From Xestospongia bergquistia (taxonomy: Eukaryota > Porifera > Demospongiae > Haplosclerida > Petrosiidae): a DNA stretch of 64,000 bases. This document shows, one piece after another, positions 49,543 to 62,644 of the stretch. Position numbers and translations under genes: made by a program. The stretch spans positions 23,109,249 through 23,173,248 of the forward strand of contig OZ014411.1 of assembly GCA_963965975.1 (NCBI GenBank), given 5' to 3'. The notes under the pieces were generated by a model. That model was given only the letters and a program-made list of their open reading frames with translations. It had not been told where the DNA came from and made no database searches. Numbering within the stretch: position 1 is the stretch's first letter; the number at the start of each line of letters is the position of its first letter.

Positions 49543-52291
49543 CTATTTACTGGAACTGGTCTCAGGATCTTCAGATGATGTAGCAGCTGCCACAGAGCTT
49601 GTCCTTTTTGATCTTAAGTTTTAAAAATTAAAATGATTATTAATTCAAATATGCACTGATAGATCTTATCCAGCAACTTGCGTAGAATCAATACTTTTTG
49701 AACTTGATGAAGAGGAGATAGCTTGAGGTTGTATGTACTTGCCAATACCAGAGTGGTAGATTATCAGAGAGTCATCCTAAGAGAGAGAAAGAGAGAGAGT
49801 AACAATATTATATACTGTTAACTCACTTTTTTCGTACTGTCAGTCTGAGATGCCTCCATTTCAAGTTCCTTGTCATCTTCCTCTTTCAACTACATTATCA
49901 TCAGTGACAATATTATGACACATTTACATAATACTAACCTGTTGATCAACCTCTTTATATGGATCTACAAATACTGATGTACCAATAATTTTGACTTCTT
50001 CCTAATAAAGTAGTAACAAATGTATGTGAGAGAAGAAAGATAGAGAGAGAGAGAGTAATGAAGGAGGACAAGAGAGTGGGATAAAAAGAGGAAGATTGGA
50101 AGGAGGGCAGGAGAAAAGGAAGAGAGAGGGAGGGAGGGAGGAATAAGGAAGGAATGTGAGAAGAAGAAGGATTATCTACTAACCATGGGTCTGTCCTTAT
50201 CATCAGTTAATATTCTCTCCATTTTGTGTAGAACATCCATTCCACCAACTAACCTAGACAAAGATAAGGGATAATAGTCAGATAAGTAAATTTATTAACT
50301 TGTATCATTATAGTAATTTTTTTGCACAAAAGAATAAAGTTCTCACATGTTTTCGATACCTAAAAATAACATTGTTATTTTTGATGTGTCAACTATTTAC
50401 TATTAGCAACAAACCAAGTCACAGTGTAACTCTAAATTAAGATCACCTATATTGGTATGGACTCTGACATATCCTAAGACAAATGGATTAACAGAAAACA
50501 AGTAAACAAATGAACAGACAGACAAATTCTAGTAATAGATCCACACATAACTCAGTGAGGTAGTATAATTCCCTAACCTTTCTTTTAACTTGTCTATATC
50601 TAATCACATCAAGGTCCAGTATATCTAAGAGACACACCCACACATATAGCATATTACATGATCTATTTACCGGCTTCGTTCTCTGTTACTGGAGCAGATA
50701 TCGTAGATGTAAAGGACTGTGCTACAACTCCTGTTGAATAATGAGCCTAGCGATAGGGTTACTGTAGCAACAGTTGTCATAGTAACAAGGTGGTTAATTA
50801 ACAATATCATACAGCATTTCTTGCAGTTAGTTTGGTCTTGAATTTTTTTTTCTCCTAGATAAATGGACAAATAAAATGATTAATGGACAGATGGTTTCAC
50901 AATGGACACAATGATATCTTACAGGAGCTTTATATTCTTCATAAAGTCCTTCTAAAGTGGCTCTAACCTCAGGATTAATGACTAGTAAACAATATGTTGG
51001 ATCTGTTCATGCTCTTTCTAGTTCTATAGAGTTAAAATTAAATAATATTATAATTATAAACACAGATATAACAATAGTAGATGATGTGACCAACTCTAAC
51101 TAAAGAGGTCTTATTTTTACAAATCTTAAACATATAAACAATGGCTACACAATAGGAAGTCTACAAAATTTGATATGAAGGTATTTTTCTTCCTACATAG
51201 CAAATTTAGTAAAGGTTCTGTTTAAGATGACCATGTAGCAACTATTTGTATGTCAGTTCTGTTTTAAATCTTTTACATGATAAGATCCTTTTTATTAGAC
51301 TTAGTCACAATATTATAATATAATATAATCTTCATACCTTCTTTATCCACAAATAAGCTGTTCTTCATGTGATGAGAACTGGAAATATCAAATTTTTCAA
51401 GTGCAGTTGGATCCTATGTAATAAATTGAGGATGACCCTACTAATTATAAAGTAATTACAATAATTAACTGTATAGTCATTATGTCACCTCTTTTAAGAG
51501 ATTGTTCTGTCAAAAGATCTTAAAAGTGTTTAGTTTTAATATTTAACCTGTCAATTGCCTATAAAAAAGGAGGTCTGTTACTAATATTAGTAACATAAAA
51601 AAGTAAGCATGCACTATTAATAGTAAAATAATGATGCAATAATAAAACTATTTATAGTCCTCATAAGAATAGATATTACCACCGGGACATATAGCAACAA
51701 TGTGACTATTTTCATTAAAGACTTTGAAGGTAATTGGACAATGATATCGACTTGTCATGAATATTATTAGTGAATTAAGCCACACCCACATTGATTAAAT
51801 ATGCAATACCTTTGGAATTTTTATGAAAATTCAATTTGATAAGTGACTTGGCATCCATTGGTTAAAATAATATAATCAATTACTAAAGGGTTAAAAATAA
51901 CTATATATTACCTCTCCTGTTAAAGGATTATGACCATACTTCTTTAAATAGGGTACAATGTTCCTAGTAATACATCAAATATGAAGTAAGTCTATTGATC
52001 TATCTCCTACTCTGTATTTCCCACATCTTTCTATCCATCTATTCATCCATTCATATATCTGTCCATCCATTGGATCCATCCATCAATCCCTCTGTTCATC
52101 CATTCATTCATCTCATAACTACTTACATCAGATCAAATACTACTCTATCAGATGTATATCATATATTGTGGACCATTCTGTACAAGTGAGGGATCTGATT
52201 GAAAGAGAGGAACATAATTTAACTACTTTCAAACCTGTTTATCTTTGTATTAAACATACAATTTGTCTTTCTGGTGCTGCTTTTTACCAAT
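49543..52291 (-). pseudogene. PPIL2: Decayed PPIL2 (U-box cyclophilin) gene, copy 1
   Basis: PPIL2 is a nuclear U-box/cyclophilin protein linked to the spliceosome. Recognisable exons run from 52291 (GKKQHQKDK) through 51963-51912 (NIVPYLKKYGHNPLTGE), 51748-51660 (CPITFKVFNENSHIVAICPG), 51558-51469 (AIDRLNIKTKHF), 51413-51338, 51023-50923, 50854-50813, 50746-50671 (AHYSTGVVAQSFTST), 50624-50578, 50473-50415, 50359-50300 (KTCENFILLCKK), 50253-50184 (LVGGMDVLHKME), 50001-49939 (GTSVFVDPYKEVDQQ), 49889-49827, 49776-49678 (SGIGKYIQPQ) and 49612-49543. Lesions: start codon ATG to ATT; N-terminal exon 2 fused to exon 3 by a deletion at about 52166; acceptor AG to AA near 51749; in-frame stops (KHF-stop-DLL, RA-stop-TDP); a frameshift at about 50315; loss of the exons for the cyclophilin catalytic core. 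Only this copy keeps the 3'-most exons. Confidence 0.85.
51995..52120. repeat. CATC/TCCA-rich microsatellite
   Basis: Plus-strand ATCCATTCATCCAT-type repeats inside PPIL2 intron DNA, also at 58155-58260. The ORFs across it are artefacts. Confidence 0.7.
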
Positions 52292-52871
52292 ATTGACACT
52301 CCAAAAGTTGAAAACGGATTAAAAATTAAAGACCCGCCTACTTTAATGAAGGTTTGATAATTACTGGATTTGTGTCAATGGCCCAGCTCACTACAATGCC
52401 AAAGGACCAACATAAGGAAAATGGTTGATCTTCAAATACATCTCCTGTATAGATCAAGTCTGGGAGACAATAAGTCAGGCTATGGTATCTGGTGAACTGA
52501 TGCAGAGACTCGTGCTGGGAGATATAGTTGTCATGGTGATGGTAAAGTAATGTCGAAGACACTGGAATGGAATAAAGGTAATCCAAAATTTAAAGAGTAA
52601 TTACATTATTCTTTGAAGACCAAAGCTTTGTGTATTTTTAATATTTCTTGTAGACTTGTCTTGTTTGTTTTGTTAAAAGTAAAATGTTTGGAAAAAATTA
52701 TAAATGCAGAGATGACTATTAGATGAATATAGTAATTAATGACAGTATAAACACATTTAATGACTATAAATCAATAAAATTGTTGTAGCAAAGTGGACAC
52801 TTCATTGATTTATTATCTATTCATCTAGTACGGATTGTAACATTATGACGTATCATATTTATTCTCATTAG

Positions 52872-52976
52872 ACTGGTGACAAATCCTACCACTGTCTAGA
52901 CTGTACTGGTTCATTTTGTTTAGAAGATAACCTTAAGACATGTTGTATGTGTCATCAAGTCAAGACATCTGTCTAA
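52872..52976 (+). pseudogene. Last exon of a small Cys/His-rich gene, first copy
   Basis: After the acceptor TTCTCATTAG, 34 codons plus a stop: TGDKSYHCLDC, TGSFCLEDNLKTCCMCHQ, VKTSV. The six Cys and two His look like a zinc-binding fold. The preceding exon, seen intact at 59230-59364 in the next unit, has been deleted here, so this copy cannot make the full protein. Confidence 0.5.
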
Positions 52977-52979
52977 CAA

Positions 52980-54310
52980 ACAGTATCAACCAATTGAGTA
53001 CAACATCATTTGACCACACCCAATTCTATTGACCATAAACTGCACTCTTGTATCACAAATACCTAACATTATCAAATGTATCAATTCCAATTAAAAGTGT
53101 TTTATTGCCAAACTTTACTTTTTTATATTTACCATAAATAAAATTGTATATTTGCCATTTAGACATGTCACTACATTACATGTGAATATATTGCTAAGAG
53201 TCCAATAAAAGAAGTTCTCCAGAGAACCGTTACTATATCATCAGCACACTACTAGTATACATCATCAAGTAGTAGCACTTATAATACAGAGAGGAAGTTC
53301 TTTGTGTTAGAAGGTGACAGCAATTGTTCAATCTCTATGATTTGTATGGATCTCATCCAGTTTCTTGATATCTTGTGAGAGTACTGAATGGTTAATAAAC
53401 ATTTTAACAATTAAAAGCCAGAATAATAACAATAATCTAAAAAGAACTTGATTAAAATTAACAATGAAACAGAAATTTAAATTTCAAATAGGTAAAGAGT
53501 CCAATGAAAGAATGTCTCCAGAAAACCGTGACAAGCACGCGACTAGCGAGGAACAGCAAACGTGTGACCTGTCATTATGGCGGGAAAATATAGCAGCAGC
53601 AAAACGCTTACAATTAATAGGTTTTTAAATTAACTATTAAAAAAGATTTTTAATTAAATAATTTAGCTTTTTGTTAAAAAAATATTAATGATAATATGAT
53701 GATTTAGTAAGATGATTATGCATAATACAAAAGATTAGTAAAAATTCAGTATGATTGTAGTTGTTTAGTAAAGATAAAAATCGAATTCTAAATTAATTCA
53801 ATTTTCAAAGTTATATTAAATCTAGAATGTCACTTTTCGAAATTTCAAAGTTGGTGATAAGTGATCAACTTAAACTATAACTAAATATTAAGATAATTGA
53901 CTTGAACAAGTTTTAGTAAAAAGTTTTTTAAAGAAGTTCAATATAATAATAAATTAAATAATATAATAATAAATTAAAAACAACAAACTACTTTAAAAAT
54001 AAAAAAATTACCAGAAAAAAGAAAGAAAAATTACAACAAAAAAATAAAGAATAAATGAAAATAAGACAGTTTCAGTAGTTGAAAGTCCCCAAGAGTCCAG
54101 TCACTCCACAAATAGAGAACATAGAGAAAGAAAGAGAGTAAGTTGTAAAAGCTGGATTGCTAAAGATAGATGGATGGATGGATAGAGAGATAGCTCACCT
54201 TCTTCAACAGTGCTGCTCCTGCAAGGAAAGAAAAATAGTTATTAACTGAACTAGTGGAGACAATGAATGGATAGAGAGTGAAGAGAGACAGAGGAAGTGA
54301 AAAGGGGCCA
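52980..54310. other. AT-rich spacer of the 6.3-kb unit
   Basis: No gene was recognised. Repeated at 59490-60765. Confidence 0.4.
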
Positions 54311-54316
54311 TCAACA

Positions 54317-54342
54317 CACACACACACACAGCACACACACGC
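54317..54342. repeat. (CA)n microsatellite
   Basis: Short ACACAC run interrupted by GC. Counterpart at about 60770-60800. Confidence 0.8.
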
Positions 54343-54359
54343 ACCCTAGAAGATCAGAG

Positions 54360-54430
54360 CTCCTCCCCGCCACCTGGCGGCCTAGGATATTAAAAAAAAT
54401 TTTTTTAGGCCGCCAGGCGGCAGGAAGGAG
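54360..54430. repeat. GC-rich perfect-loop hairpin
   Basis: Arms 54360-54384 and 54406-54430 pair at 22 of 25 positions (core CCTGGCGGCCTA) around an A/T-only loop. This is striking in DNA this AT-rich. The second copy is at 60819-60889. It could be a tiny inverted-repeat element, a cruciform or a transcribed hairpin; none of these is shown. Confidence 0.75.
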
Positions 54431-54584
54431 ATAATTAATAGGATTTGTATGAGTGTGTGTATAGTGTATGGGCTAAATAGCCCAAAATATAATTTTAAAA
54501 AAAATTAAAAGAAGAGGAAAGAAGGCTTGAAGGAAGACAGAAGAGACCAAGCAGGAGAGTGACTCATCTTTTACATCCAGAGAA

Positions 54585-54775
54585 CGTCAGAGAAACAGTC
54601 AAGAACATCAGAGAACAGTCAAGAACACAAGAGAAGAACAGTCAAGAACATCAGAGAACAGTCAAGAACACAAGAGAAGAACAGTCAAGAACATCAGAGA
54701 AGAACAGTCAAGAACACCAGAGAAGAACAGTCAAGAACTCTAGAGAAGAACAGTCAAGAACATCAGAGAACAGTT
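54585..54775. repeat. Minisatellite, GAACAGTCAAGAACA unit
   Basis: Units of about 20-27 bp (AGAACAGTCAAGAACATCAG and variants) repeated about eight times. The next unit has only about four (61040-61130). The 72-codon frame across it is a low-complexity product. Confidence 0.85.
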
Positions 54776-55139
54776 GAGTCCTGTAGAAATGAAGAGAGAT
54801 GAAAAATTTATTTAAAAATTCAAAAAATTAGTTGACAAAAATTAAAAAATAAAATAAAAGTTTAAGAACAAAAAATAAAAAAAAAGATAAAGATGACATA
54901 ACTAAAATAAAAAAGATGATCCAGCGACGAGAGGTTATCCAACGATGAGGCGAGTTGATCCAACGAAGTACAAGATGATCCATCGATGAGGTGAATCCTA
55001 GAGAACATAGACAGAGAGTTATTTGTAACAACTGCAGAATAGATGTGAGATGGATGGATGGAGAGATAACTCACCTGATAATAAAAATATGCAAAATGGG
55101 GTACTTTTATATTATCAAGAAATCTCGTCATGCTTCAAT

Positions 55140-56274
55140 TTGACAACCAGTCAACACAAACTCGTGACAAATTTGGCGGGAAATAACTACACGCGTGACC
55201 AACATTAATTGATTTTTTAATTGATTTGATTAACAACTAATTAAAATCTTCAAAATAATTATACATGTATTTTTAACATTCTAAACATTCTACAAGTGTT
55301 AGTAGAAAAAAATATAGTTTTAAAGCAATGTCTATATATTTCTATTCCAAACTAGACAGTAGTGGTCTCAGTTTTTTTCTATAACAATATATATTATGTG
55401 TACAATATGTGTATATATTATAAATTAGTGAAACTAATGTATGTATGAAGGAGACAGCATTCATATTGTAGTCCACTAGCTAAATGAACCCGGATCTGTC
55501 AGTGCTAGCTTTGAAAAAATTCTACATTTTAAATATATCAATCTTTTAATGGATGTATTACAGTTTTAATTTTACTGACAAACTTTACGTTTTGTAAATA
55601 TTAGCCATTAATGAAAATTGTAGGTTTACCATTTAAACATGTTACTGTGTTACATGAGAATCAAATGTCACTTAGTTTACTATATGTACAGAGAGTAAGA
55701 TCTTTGAGTTGAAAGTTGACAGTGATTAATGTAGTATCTCTGATCTGTATGGATATCGTCCAGTTTGTTGATATCTTGTGAGAGTATTAGAGCATACAAC
55801 ACTTTAACCTATACTAGTAACACTTTCAGATAATTCATTGAGTATTGCTAGCTACCTAGTTCAGGGCTTGTTGAAGTTGTTAAGGGAAGAATTATTGGTT
55901 TCTTAGAATACATGTAAATACATGTAGACAGACATATGATTCTAATAATAGGTATTACTTATAAACTCTCATCTCTTTATTGCTACTAATGTGTTTACAG
56001 AACTGAAATTCTATATTTCAGAAAAAAAACTATGCTACAAAAAATTCAAATGGTTATTTGTCAATGTACCCTAGTTCTTTGTAGTGATAGAGCTTGTTTG
56101 TGTCACTCTGATACTGGATTAGGTAGACATGGTGTGAGAGCTAGGAGATGGACACTCTCATGAAGATGACGATGTGTCTTGTCTGTACTAATGAAAAATA
56201 ACAAATATAATCATAAAAGTATGAGTTATTTTACTTCTAAAGTTATTTATTGTTTGTTAAGTACTAGTAAACCT
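55140..56274. other. Spacer upstream of PPIL2 copy 2, no gene recognised
   Basis: Contains the dispersed repeat shared with 13.6 kb (about 55205-55450). The whole interval recurs at 61500-62640. Confidence 0.45.
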
Positions 56275-58598
56275 CTTCATATGGATCTACAAATACTAAT
56301 GTACCAATAATTTTGACCTCTTCCTAATAAAGTAGTAACAAATGTATGTGAGAGGAGAAAGACAGAGAGAGAGAGAATAATGAAGGAGGACAAGGGAGTG
56401 GGATGGAGAGAGAAAGATCAGAAGGAGGGCAGGAGAAAGGGAAGAGAGAGGAATAAGGAAGGAATGTGAGAGGAAGAAGGATTATCTACTAACCCTGGGT
56501 CTGTCTTTATCATCAGTTAATCATCAGTTAATAGATGTAAAGGACTGTGCCAAAGCTATTAGCAACAAACCAAGTCACAGTGTAACTCTAAATTAAGATC
56601 ACCCATATTGGTATGGACTCTGACATATCCTAAGACAAATGGATTTACAGAAAACAAGTAAACAAATGAACAGACAGACAAATTATAGTAATAGATCCAC
56701 ACATAACTCAGTGAGGTAGTATAGTTCCCTAACCTTTCTATTAACTTGTCTATATCTAATCACATCAAGGTCCAAGAGAGACACACCCACACATATAGCA
56801 TATTACATAATCTATTTACCAGCTTCATTCTCTGTTACTGGAGCAGATATTGTAGATGTAAAGGACTGTGCCAAAGCTCCTGTTGAATAATGAGCCTAGA
56901 GATAGGGTTACCATAGCAACAGTTGTCATAGTAACAAGGTGGTTAATTAACAATATCTTACAGGATTTCTTGCAGTTAGTTTGGTCTTGGATTTTTCTTT
57001 TTTTCTCCTAGATAAATGGACAAATAAAATGATTAATGGACAGATGGTTTCACAATGGACACAACGATATCTTACAGGAGCTTTATATTCTTCATAAAGT
57101 CCATCTAAAGTGGCTCTAACCTCAGGATTAATGACTAGTAAACAATATTTTGGATCTGTTCATGCTCTTTCTAGTTCTATAGAGTTAAAATTAAACAATA
57201 TTATAATTATAAACACAGATATAACAATAGTAGATGATGTGACAAACTCTAACTAAAGAGGTCTTATTGCATAATCTTGAGCACATAAACAATGGCTACA
57301 CAATAGGAAGTCTATAAAATTTGATATGAAGGTATTTTTCTTCCTACATAGCAAATTTAGTAAACGTTCTGCTTAAGATGACCATGTAACAACTATTTAT
57401 ATGTAAGTTTCTGTTTTAAATCTTTTACATGATAAGATCCTTTAATTAGACTTAGTCACAATATTATAATATAGTACGATCTTCATACCTTCTTCATCCA
57501 CAAATATGTCGTTCTTCATGTGATGGAAACTGGAAATATCAAAATTTTCAAGTACAGTTTAATCCTATGTAATAAAATTGAGGATGACCCTACTAATTAT
57601 AAAGTAATTATAATAATTACCTGTATAGTCATTATGTCACCTCTTTTAAAAAATTGTTCTGTCAAAAGATCTTGGAAAGTGTTTACTTTTAATATTTAAT
57701 ATGTCAATTACCTATAGAAGCGGAGGTCTGTTACTAATATTAGTAGCATAAAAATATAGTAAACATGCACTATTAATAGTAACATAATGATGTAGTAATA
57801 AAACTATTTATAGACCTCATAAGAATAGACGTTACCACTGGGACATATAACAACAATATGACTATTTTCATTAAAGACTTTTGGACAATGATAATGACCT
57901 GTCATGAATATTATTTGTGAATTAAGCCACACCCACATTGATTAAATATGTAATACCTTCGGAATTTTTATGAAAATTCAATTTGATGAGTGACATGGCA
58001 TCCATTGGTTAAAATAATATAATCATTTACTAAAGGGTTAAAAATAACTATATATTACCTCTCCTGTTAAAGGATTATGACAATACTTTAAATAGGGTAC
58101 AATGTTCCTAATAATACATCAAATATGACGTCCATTGATCTATACCCTTCTCTGTATTTCCTACATCTTTCTATCCATCTATTCATCCATTCATCTATCT
58201 GTCTGTCCATTGGATCCATCCATCAATCTCTCTGTTCACCCATTCATCCATCTCATAACTACTTACATCAGATCAAATACTACTCTATCAGATGTATAAA
58301 AAGGATCTTCAAATGGCCGAAGAGACAAACTAGACACACAATATTATCAAACCAGTTGTATTATATGTACTTACCTACAACAAATAAATGGAAGTCGTTT
58401 GAATTCTGATCTTCAATCCTTAGCAGCAGCCGCTGCCTTCTTTCCACCATATATTGTGGACCATTCTGTACAAGTGAGGTATCTGATTGAGAGAGAAAGA
58501 GATGGAATTTAAAATAGGAACATAATTTAACTACTTTCAGATCTATTTATCTTTGTATTAAACATACAATTTGTCTTTCTGGTGCTGCTTTTACCCAT
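56275..58598 (-). pseudogene. PPIL2: Decayed PPIL2 gene, copy 2
   Basis: Keeps the 5' exons lost in copy 1: 58598-58568 (ATG start present, but one A is missing in the GTAAAAGC run, shifting the frame), 58482-58375 (YLTCTEWSTIYGGKK ... RSEFKRLPF, with a TGA after AKD), 58329-58267 (SLSLRPFEDPFYTSDRVVFDL) and 58107-58059. The acceptor before GHYHCP is intact here. It lacks the exon encoding KTCENF and the final exons. The segment at 56490-56560 is fused by deletion, and the RA-stop-TDP stop is shared with copy 1. It ends inside the VFVDPY exon. Confidence 0.83.
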
Positions 58599-59229
58599 AT
58601 TGACACTGCAACAGTTGAAAACGGATTGAAAATTAAAGACCCGCCTACTTTAATGAAGATTTGATAATTACTGAATTTGTGTCAATGGTCCACCTCACTG
58701 CAATGCCAAAAGACCAACATTAGGAAAATGTTTGATCTTCAAATACATCTCCTGTATAGATCAGGTCTGGGAGACAATAAGTCAGGCTGTGGTATCTGGT
58801 GAACTGATGCAGAGACTTGTGCTGGGAGATATAGTTGTCATGGTGATGGTAAAGTAACGTCGAAGACACTGGAATGGAATAAAGGTAATCCAAAATTTAA
58901 AGAGTAATTACATTATTCTTTGAAGACCAAAGCTTTGTGTATTTTTAATATTTCATGTAGACTTGTCTCATTATTTTTGTTAAAAGTAAAATGTTTGAAA
59001 AAAATTATAAATGCAGAGATGACTATTAGATGAATATAGTAATTAATGACAGTATAAACACATTTAATGACTATAAATAAATAAAATTGTTGTAGCAAAG
59101 TGGACACTTCATTGATTCATTATTCATTGTCACAAGTTATATAACTATTAATAATACTCTTAAGAAGTAGGTGGAGCTGTAATTAATTATTATTATTATC
59201 CTATACACCATGTGTGGTCCCCACTGAAT

Positions 59230-59490
59230 ATGTCATCTAACACAAAACCAAAACTCTGTTATCTTGTAAGTAGCTGTAAGAAGAGATGTGTTAACTCAAC
59301 TGTATTAACTGATCATCTCAACAATCATTGTCCCTTAAAACTAGATACTTTTCAGTACCATTATGTGACTAGTACTGATTGTAATATTATGACTTATTAT
59401 ATTTATTCTCATTAGACTGGTGACTAATCCTACCACTGTCTAGATTGTACTGGTTCATTTAGTTTAGAAGATAACCTTAACAAACAGTAT
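59230..59490 (+). pseudogene. Small Cys/His-rich gene, second copy (broken)
   Basis: Exon a (59230-59364) starts MSSNTKPKLCYLV and continues with CKKRCVNSTVLTDHLNNHCP, a C...C...H...C zinc-finger-like pattern reminiscent of TRAF-type fingers. A 51-bp GT-AG intron (59365-59415) leads in phase to exon b (TGD-stop-SYHCLDCTGSF). In exon b a TAA replaces the Lys codon, one Cys is changed, and the tail is rearranged. An intact version would be about 79 residues. It runs divergently from PPIL2, whose start is about 630 bp away. Confidence 0.5.
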
Positions 59491-60818
59491 CAACCAATTG
59501 AGTACAACGTCATTTGGCCACACCCAATTCCATAAACTGCATTCTTGTATCACAAATACCTAACATTATCTCTACTTTAAATGTATCATTTAATACAATT
59601 CCAATTAAAAGTGTTTTATTGCCAAACTTTACTTTTTTATATTTACCATAAATAAAATTGTATGTTTGTCATTTAGACATGTCACTACATTACATATGAA
59701 TATATTGCTACCAGTATATATCATCTAGTAGTAGCACTTATAACACAGAGAGGAAGATGTTTGTGTTAGAAGGTAACAGCAATTGTTCACTCTCTCTGAT
59801 CTGTATGGATCTCATCCAGTTTCTTGATAACTTGTTAAAGTACTGAATGGTTAATAAACATTTTAACAATAAAATGCCAGAATAATAACAATAGTGTAAA
59901 AAGAACTTGATTAAAATTAACATGCACTGAAACAGAAATTAAAATTTCAAATAGGTAAAGAGTCCAATGAAAGAAGGTCTGGTCTCCAGAGAACCCTGAC
60001 TAGCGAGGAACAGCAAACCTGTCACATATATGTCATTATGGCAGGAAAATATAGCAGCAGCAAAACGCTTACAATTAATAGGTTTTTAAATTAACTATTA
60101 AAAAAGATTTTTAATTAAATAATTTAGCTTTTTGTTAAAAAAATATTAATGATAATATGATGAAGATGATTATGCATAATACAAAAGATTAGTAAAAATA
60201 CAATATGATTGTAGTTGTTTAGTAAAGATAAAAATTGAATTCTAAATTAATTCAATTTTCAAAGTTATATTAAATCTAGAATGTCACTTTTCGAAATTTC
60301 AAAGTTGGTGATTAGTGATCAACTTAAACTATAACTAAATATTAAGATAATTGACTTGAACAAGTTTTAATGAAAAAGTTTTGTAAAGAAGTTCAATATA
60401 ATAATAAATTAAACAATATAATAATAAATTAAAACAACAAACTACTTTAAAAATAAAAAAAAACTACAATAAAAAATGAAGAAAAATTACAACAAAAAAA
60501 ATAAAGAATAAATGAAAATAAGACAGTTTCAGTAGTTGAAAGTCCCCAAGAGTCCAGTCACTCCACAAATAGAGAACATAGAGAAAGAAAGAGAGAGTTA
60601 GTTGTAAAAGCTGGATTGCTAAAGATAGATGGATGGATAGAGAGATAGCTCACCTTCTTCAACAGTGCTGCTCCTGCAAGGAAAGAAAAAAGTAGTTATT
60701 AACTGAACTAGTGGAGACAATAAATGGATAGAGAGTGAAGAGAGACAGAGGAAGTGAAAAGGGGCCATCAACACACACACACACACACAGCACACACACG
60801 CACCCTAGAAGATCAGAG

Positions 60819-60889
60819 CTCCTCCCCGCCACCTGGCGGCCTCGGATATTTTTTAAAAATTTTTTAGGCCGCCAGGCGGCAGGGAGGAG
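60819..60889. repeat. GC-rich hairpin, second copy
   Basis: Arms 60819-60843 and 60865-60889, again 22 of 25 paired. The loop is almost pure A/T but differs from the first copy. Confidence 0.75.
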
Positions 60890-61039
60890 ATAATTAATAG
60901 GATTTGTATGAGTGTGTGTATAGTGTATGGGCTAAATAGCCCAAAATAAAATTTAAAAAAATTAAAAGAAGAGGAAAGCAGGCTTGAAGGAAGACAGAAG
61001 AGACCAAGCAGGAGAGTGACTCAACTTTTACAGCCAGAG

Positions 61040-61130
61040 AACGTCAGAGAAACAATCAAGAACATCAGAGAACAGTCAAGAACACAAGAGAAGAACAGTC
61101 AAGAACATCAGAGAACGCAAGAAAAGAACA
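61040..61130. repeat. Minisatellite, second unit (short)
   Basis: About four copies of the AGAACAGTCAAGAACA-type unit; see 54585-54775. Confidence 0.8.
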
Positions 61131-62644
61131 TTTGAGTCCTGTAGAAATGAAGAGAGACGAAAAATTTATTTAAAAATTCAAAAAATCAGCTGACAAAAAT
61201 TAAAAAATAAAATAAAAGTTTAAGAACAAAAAATAAAAAACAAAGATAAAGATGACATAACTAAAATAAAAAAGATGATCCAGCGACGAGAGGTTATCCA
61301 ACGATGAGGCGAGTTGATCCAACGAAGTATGACATGATCCATCGATGAGGTGAATCCTAGAGAACATAGAGAGAAAGAGTTATTTGTAACAACTGCAGAA
61401 TAGATGTGAGATGGATGGATGGAGAGATAACTCACCTGATAATAAAAATATGCAAAATGGGGTACTTTTATATTATCAAGAAATCTCGTCATGCTTCAAT
61501 TTGACAACCAGTCAACACAAACTCGTGACAAATTTGGTGGGAAATAACTACACGCGTGACCAACATTAATTGATTTTTTAATTGATTTGATTAACAACTA
61601 ATTAAAATCTTCAAAATAATTATACAAGTATTTTAGCATTCTAAACATTCTACAAGTGTTAGTAGAAAAAAGTATAGTTTTAAAGCAATGTCTATATATG
61701 ATACATTTCTATTCCAAACTAGACAGTAGTGGTCTCAGTTTTTTTCTATAACAATAATATATTATGTGTACAATATGTGTATATATTATAAATTAGTGAA
61801 ACTAATGTATGTATGAAGGAGACAGCATTCATATTGTAGTCCACTAGCTAAATGAACCCGGATCTGTCAGTGCTAGCTTTGAAAAAATTCTACATTTTAA
61901 ATATATCAATCTTTTAATGGATGTATTACAGTTTTAATTTTACTGACAAACTTTACGTTTTGTAAATATTAGCCATTAATGAAAATTGTAGGTTTACCAT
62001 TTAAACATGTTACTGTGTTACATGAGAATCAAATGTCACTTAGTTTACTATATGTACAGAGAGTAAGATCTTTGAGTTGAAAGTTGACAGTGATTAATGT
62101 AGTATCTCTGATCTGTATGGATATCGTCCAGTTTGTTGATATCTTGTGAGAGTATTAGAGCATACAACACTTTAACCTATACTAGTAACACTTTCAGATA
62201 ATTCATTGAGAGTTGCTAGCTACCTAGCTTGGGGCTTGTTGAAGTTGTTAAGGGAAGAATTATTGGTTTCTTAGAATATATGTAAGTACATGTAGACAGA
62301 CATATGATTCTAATAATAGGTATTACTTATAAACTCTCATCTCTTTATTGCTACTAATGTGTTTACAGCACTGAAATTCTATATTTCAGAAAAAAAAACT
62401 ATGCTACAAAAAATTCAAATAGTCTTTTGTCAATGTACCTAACCTAGTTCTTTGTAGTGATAGAGCTTGTTTGTGTCACTCTGATATTGGATTAGGTAGA
62501 CATGGTGTGAGAGCTGGGAGATGGATACTCTTGTGAAGATGACGATGTGTCTTGTCTTTACTAATGAACAATAACAAATATAATCATAAAAGTATGAGTT
62601 ATCTTACTTCTAAAGTTATTTATTGTTTGTTAAGTACTAGTAAA

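Larger units (their letters stand above)
49940..56270. repeat. First unit of a 6.3-kb tandem repeat
   Basis: PPIL2 exons at 49.94-52.29 kb and everything to about 56.27 kb recur from 56.27 kb to about 62.64 kb, and a third unit starts there. The units differ by deletions of tens to hundreds of bases. Confidence 0.85.
56275..62640. repeat. Second unit of the 6.3-kb tandem repeat
   Basis: Begins at the truncated VFVDPY exon of PPIL2 copy 2 and ends where the same exon of copy 3 begins. 61.5-62.6 kb is almost identical to 55.15-56.27 kb. Confidence 0.85.

Noticed and set aside
49955..50203. Ser/Pro/Leu-rich ORF
   Set aside because: It covers a GA/GGA-rich intron tract of the PPIL2 pseudogene.
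52338..52586. 82-codon minus-strand ORF upstream of PPIL2 copy 1
   Set aside because: The corresponding stretch in unit 2 (about 58640-58890) is not open, and no domain is recognisable.
54559..54777. 72-codon ORF
   Set aside because: Minisatellite translation (EEQSRTSEKN-like repeats).
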